53,099 nucleotides of DNA from JAZFYD01 sp036443405 (GTDB taxonomy: Bacteria; Planctomycetota; PLA2), in assembly GCA_036443405.1 (NCBI GenBank), contig JAZFYD010000181.1, forward strand, positions 1 through 53,099. The letters are read 5' to 3'. Below are positions 51,207 through 53,099 of this stretch, piece after piece (positions within the stretch are counted from its first letter, which is position 1; each line of letters opens with the position of its first letter). The notes below the pieces were generated by a model. It saw nothing but the letters and a program-made list of their open reading frames with translations. It was not told the origin of the DNA and ran no database searches. Made by a program: the position numbers and the translations under genes.

Positions 51207-51257
51207 TTCGCCCGCGTCCGCCCAAAGCTCTCCTTGATCGGTGATAGACTCGCCGAC

Positions 51258-51857
51258 GTGAGCGCCGCCGACGACCGGCTCATGGTCGATCGATGCATCT
51301 CCCGACAACCCGGAGCATGGCGTCAGTTCGTCGACCGTTTCGCACCGACGGTGCGCGCGCTCGCGCGTCGCTACCTGAAAATGCACGGCGCGTTCGTCGA
51401 CGAGTCCGAGATCGACGACGTCACTCAGGACGTGTTCCTCGCGCTGACGCGGCGGAACTACCACCTGATGAACAACTACGATCCAACGTACGCGGTCACG
51501 ACGTACCTCGGCGTGATCACGCGGACCGAGGTGCATCGCACGCTGCGCAAGCGCCGGGGCCACACGGGGCGGTTGGACGACGTCGACATTCCGGCGGCGG
51601 CCGATGAGAGTTCGGCGCGATTGCAGGCCGAAGGCGCAGAAAGGGCCGACGCCCTCGAGCAGGCGCTTGCGGAAATACCGGTACGCGATGCCGAGATCCT
51701 GCGGCTCCGCTTCCTGCAGGAGCGGGATTACAAAACGATCGCGCGGGCGCTGCGCATCCCGGAGGCATCGGTGGGCCAAACCCTCTTCCGGGCCAAAAAG
51801 CGGCTGCTCGAGAAGCTGAGCTTCCTGACGCCGCTCCTAACTCTGTTTCTGTCATAG
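51258..51857 (+). CDS. ECF-like RNA polymerase sigma factor
   Basis: 199 residues from GTG 51258, with TAGACT (51245-51250) 7 nt upstream; the frame is open to a TTG at 51234, which lies before that element. Region 2: ARRYLKMHG, DVTQDVFLALTRRNY and TTYLGVITRTEVHRTLRKRR. Region 4: ALAEIPVRDAEILRLRFLQE and IARALRIPEASVGQTLFRAKKRL. The C-terminus is hydrophobic (FLTPLLTLFLS), unusual for a sigma factor. The gene downstream is an anti-sigma/FecR-like protein, supporting a sigma/anti-sigma pair. Confidence 0.87.
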   Translation: MSAADDRLMVDRCISRQPGAWRQFVDRFAPTVRALARRYLKMHGAFVDESEIDDVTQDVFLALTRRNYHLMNNYDPTYAVTTYLGVITRTEVHRTLRKRRGHTGRLDDVDIPAAADESSARLQAEGAERADALEQALAEIPVRDAEILRLRFLQERDYKTIARALRIPEASVGQTLFRAKKRLLEKLSFLTPLLTLFLS

Positions 51858-52083
51858 GGTTAAGGTTTGGACCTTGGGTAGGGCAGCGCCCGGAGGCCCC
51901 CTGCTCGTCAGGTCCGCGAAATGGGGCGTCTCGCACGGGCCGCAACGCGCATAAATCTCGAAATGGGGCGGGTTTACCCTGTCCGATGACCCCGAGGCGT
52001 CGGCTATAAGGGGGAACCTGAGGGGAAACCCCTCCGGCTGCGGTCCCAAAGGCGAATTCGCCCAGGGGCCGGGGACCTGAGCC
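51858..52083 (+). promoter_or_regulatory. Structured spacer between sigma gene and anti-sigma/FecR gene
   Basis: 226 bp without a gene. A 12-bp direct repeat CGAAATGGGGCG occurs at 51917-51928 and 51959-51970. A -10-like TATAAG lies at 52005-52010. Then come two palindromes, GAGGGG-AAA-CCCCTC (52020-52034) and GGCGAATTCGCC (52051-52062). The arrangement suggests a separately regulated promoter and leader for the downstream gene. Confidence 0.45.
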
Positions 52084-53099
52084 ATGAACGACATAACTCC
52101 CGAAACCATCTCCTGTTACGCCGACGGCGAGCTCTCCCCTAAAGAGCGCACCGAGGTCGAGCAGGCGCTGCGCGACGACCCGCTGCTCGCCGCCGAGCTG
52201 GACGAGATGGAAGATCTCGCTGCCTATTTCGGCCACATCGAGCCGGAGGCCGTCCCCGAGGAGTTGACGGACCGGCTCTATGCCATCGACACACCGGTGG
52301 TTGCTGCGTTCGAGACGGTGGAGCCCCACGTGCGTCCGACGCCCCGGACCTGGCTGAGCTGGGCGGTGCCGCTCGCCGCCGCGGTCTTGGTGGCCATCGG
52401 CGCGCTCACGATGTTCCAGCGCCCCGAGGTGGAGCTGCGAGAGTTCGCCCGGTTGGGCGTCAACGCGAACACCGGCAAGCTCGAAGAGCTCAAGACCTTC
52501 GCGAGCGTCAAGCGACGCGCGGGCGATCGCGTGCGCGCGGCCGCCGGCGAGCGGATCACCTTCCGCTTCGGCGACGGCAGCGAAGTCGTCCTTCTGCCGA
52601 AGACCGAGATCCAGCTGCGCGACCCCTCCGAGGGCACGCTGTTTTCGCTGTCCGAGGGCACCGTGTTGTGCACGATGCTCGAGAACGGACGCGAGCGCGA
52701 AGTGGACGCCGGCGGTTTTCCGATCCGCGCGGACGGAGCGATCTTCGGTGTGCGGTGCGAGCCCGCCCGGGTCAAGACGGCTGGCCCGTCATTCGGCGGA
52801 TCGAGTGCGCGGATCACGGTGGCGGTTGGACGCGGCAGCTTGGAGGTCGCGGACAACGGCGGCCGTGAGCATCTGAACGCCGGCGAGCGCGTCGTCATGC
52901 AGCGCGGTCACGAGACCGAGCACACGCCGGCGCACATCGATCCGATCTTCGCGGGACTCTACGAGGCGTTCCCGCATCTCGGCCGGCGCATCATGGACGG
53001 TTACTACGAGAGCAGCGGCGTCACGCGCATCTACCGCCGGCGCTTCATTCCCGAGAACGGCCGGCTCACGCTTGTCGTTTCCGATGCCAGCGAAGCCGT
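52084..53099 (+). CDS. Transmembrane anti-sigma/FecR-domain protein, 5' part
   Basis: The frame is open from ATG 52084 to the window end (338 codons), so the C-terminus is missing. The N-terminus reads ETISCYADGELSPKERTEVE, an anti-sigma cytosolic domain (RsrA/ChrR-like without a zinc motif). A transmembrane helix is at about 91-111 (LSWAVPLAAAVLVAIGALTM). A FecR-type beta domain follows at about 150-280 (RAAAGERITFRFGDGSEVVLLPKTEI split by position, then LFSLSEGTVLC, AIFGVRCE and VAVGRGSLEVADNGG). With the ECF sigma gene upstream it forms a cell-surface signalling pair. Beyond about residue 285 the sequence is not recognisable. Confidence 0.82.
   Translation, partial: MNDITPETISCYADGELSPKERTEVEQALRDDPLLAAELDEMEDLAAYFGHIEPEAVPEELTDRLYAIDTPVVAAFETVEPHVRPTPRTWLSWAVPLAAAVLVAIGALTMFQRPEVELREFARLGVNANTGKLEELKTFASVKRRAGDRVRAAAGERITFRFGDGSEVVLLPKTEIQLRDPSEGTLFSLSEGTVLCTMLENGREREVDAGGFPIRADGAIFGVRCEPARVKTAGPSFGGSSARITVAVGRGSLEVADNGGREHLNAGERVVMQRGHETEHTPAHIDPIFAGLYEAFPHLGRRIMDGYYESSGVTRIYRRRFIPENGRLTLVVSDASEA

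Overview
The window (about 53 kb, high GC, densely coded) looks like a chromosome segment of a Gram-negative, didermal bacterium with a planctomycete-like gene repertoire. The outer membrane is implied by a PilQ secretin, lipoproteins and a heptosyltransferase-family enzyme. The planctomycete flavour comes from a Ser/Thr kinase fused to a formylglycine-generating-enzyme-like domain, two ECF sigma/anti-sigma pairs, DUF1573-like and SbsA/Ig-like secreted proteins, a glycine-rich giant lipoprotein and a secreted toroid (prenyltransferase/squalene-cyclase-like) protein. The phylum is an inference from gene content; there is no rRNA in the window.

Layout. 1-421: 3' end of ptsI. 682-5711: type IV pilus alignment/secretin operon pilM-pilN-pilO(P)-pilQ, in which the pilO-like gene appears to carry a PilP-like C-terminus. 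5880-9107: rng, rplU, rpmA, obgE. 9149-11771: a PilT-family ATPase and a membrane-anchored PDZ protein. 11768-13801: coaX (apparently starting at CTG) and pyrC. 14169-19802: two large paralogous lipoproteins, the second with a long glycine-rich section, closed by a strong terminator.

19874-26210: a tightly coupled five-gene operon of three radical SAM/SPASM-like enzymes, a GT9 glycosyltransferase and a TMTC-like polytopic protein. This is the best candidate for an undescribed system. 26241-30909: an SLC13-like transporter with RCK_C domains, AmrS, and a NodU/CmcH-type carbamoyltransferase.

31000-53099: a regulatory block. It holds a kinase-STAND-ATPase-TPR protein followed by an RsbW-like ATPase and a GAF-SpoIIE phosphatase (partner switching, with no STAS antagonist in view), a DUF1573-like protein, a MITE-like 254-bp inverted-repeat element, the zinc-ribbon/kinase/FGE-like protein, a two-component system coupled to a HEAT-like secreted protein, an ECF sigma/anti-sigma/inactive HtrA-like operon, the toroid protein, and a second ECF sigma followed by an anti-sigma/FecR-like gene that runs off the end.

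Sequence-scale signals beyond the genes: a dispersed hairpin family with compensatory base changes (8018-8041, 8106-8130, 37011-37034), many start codons with a TAnnnT element 6-12 nt upstream and no clear Shine-Dalgarno (possible leaderless transcripts), and two clear Rho-independent terminators. No CRISPR array, tRNA, rRNA, transposase or phage gene was seen.
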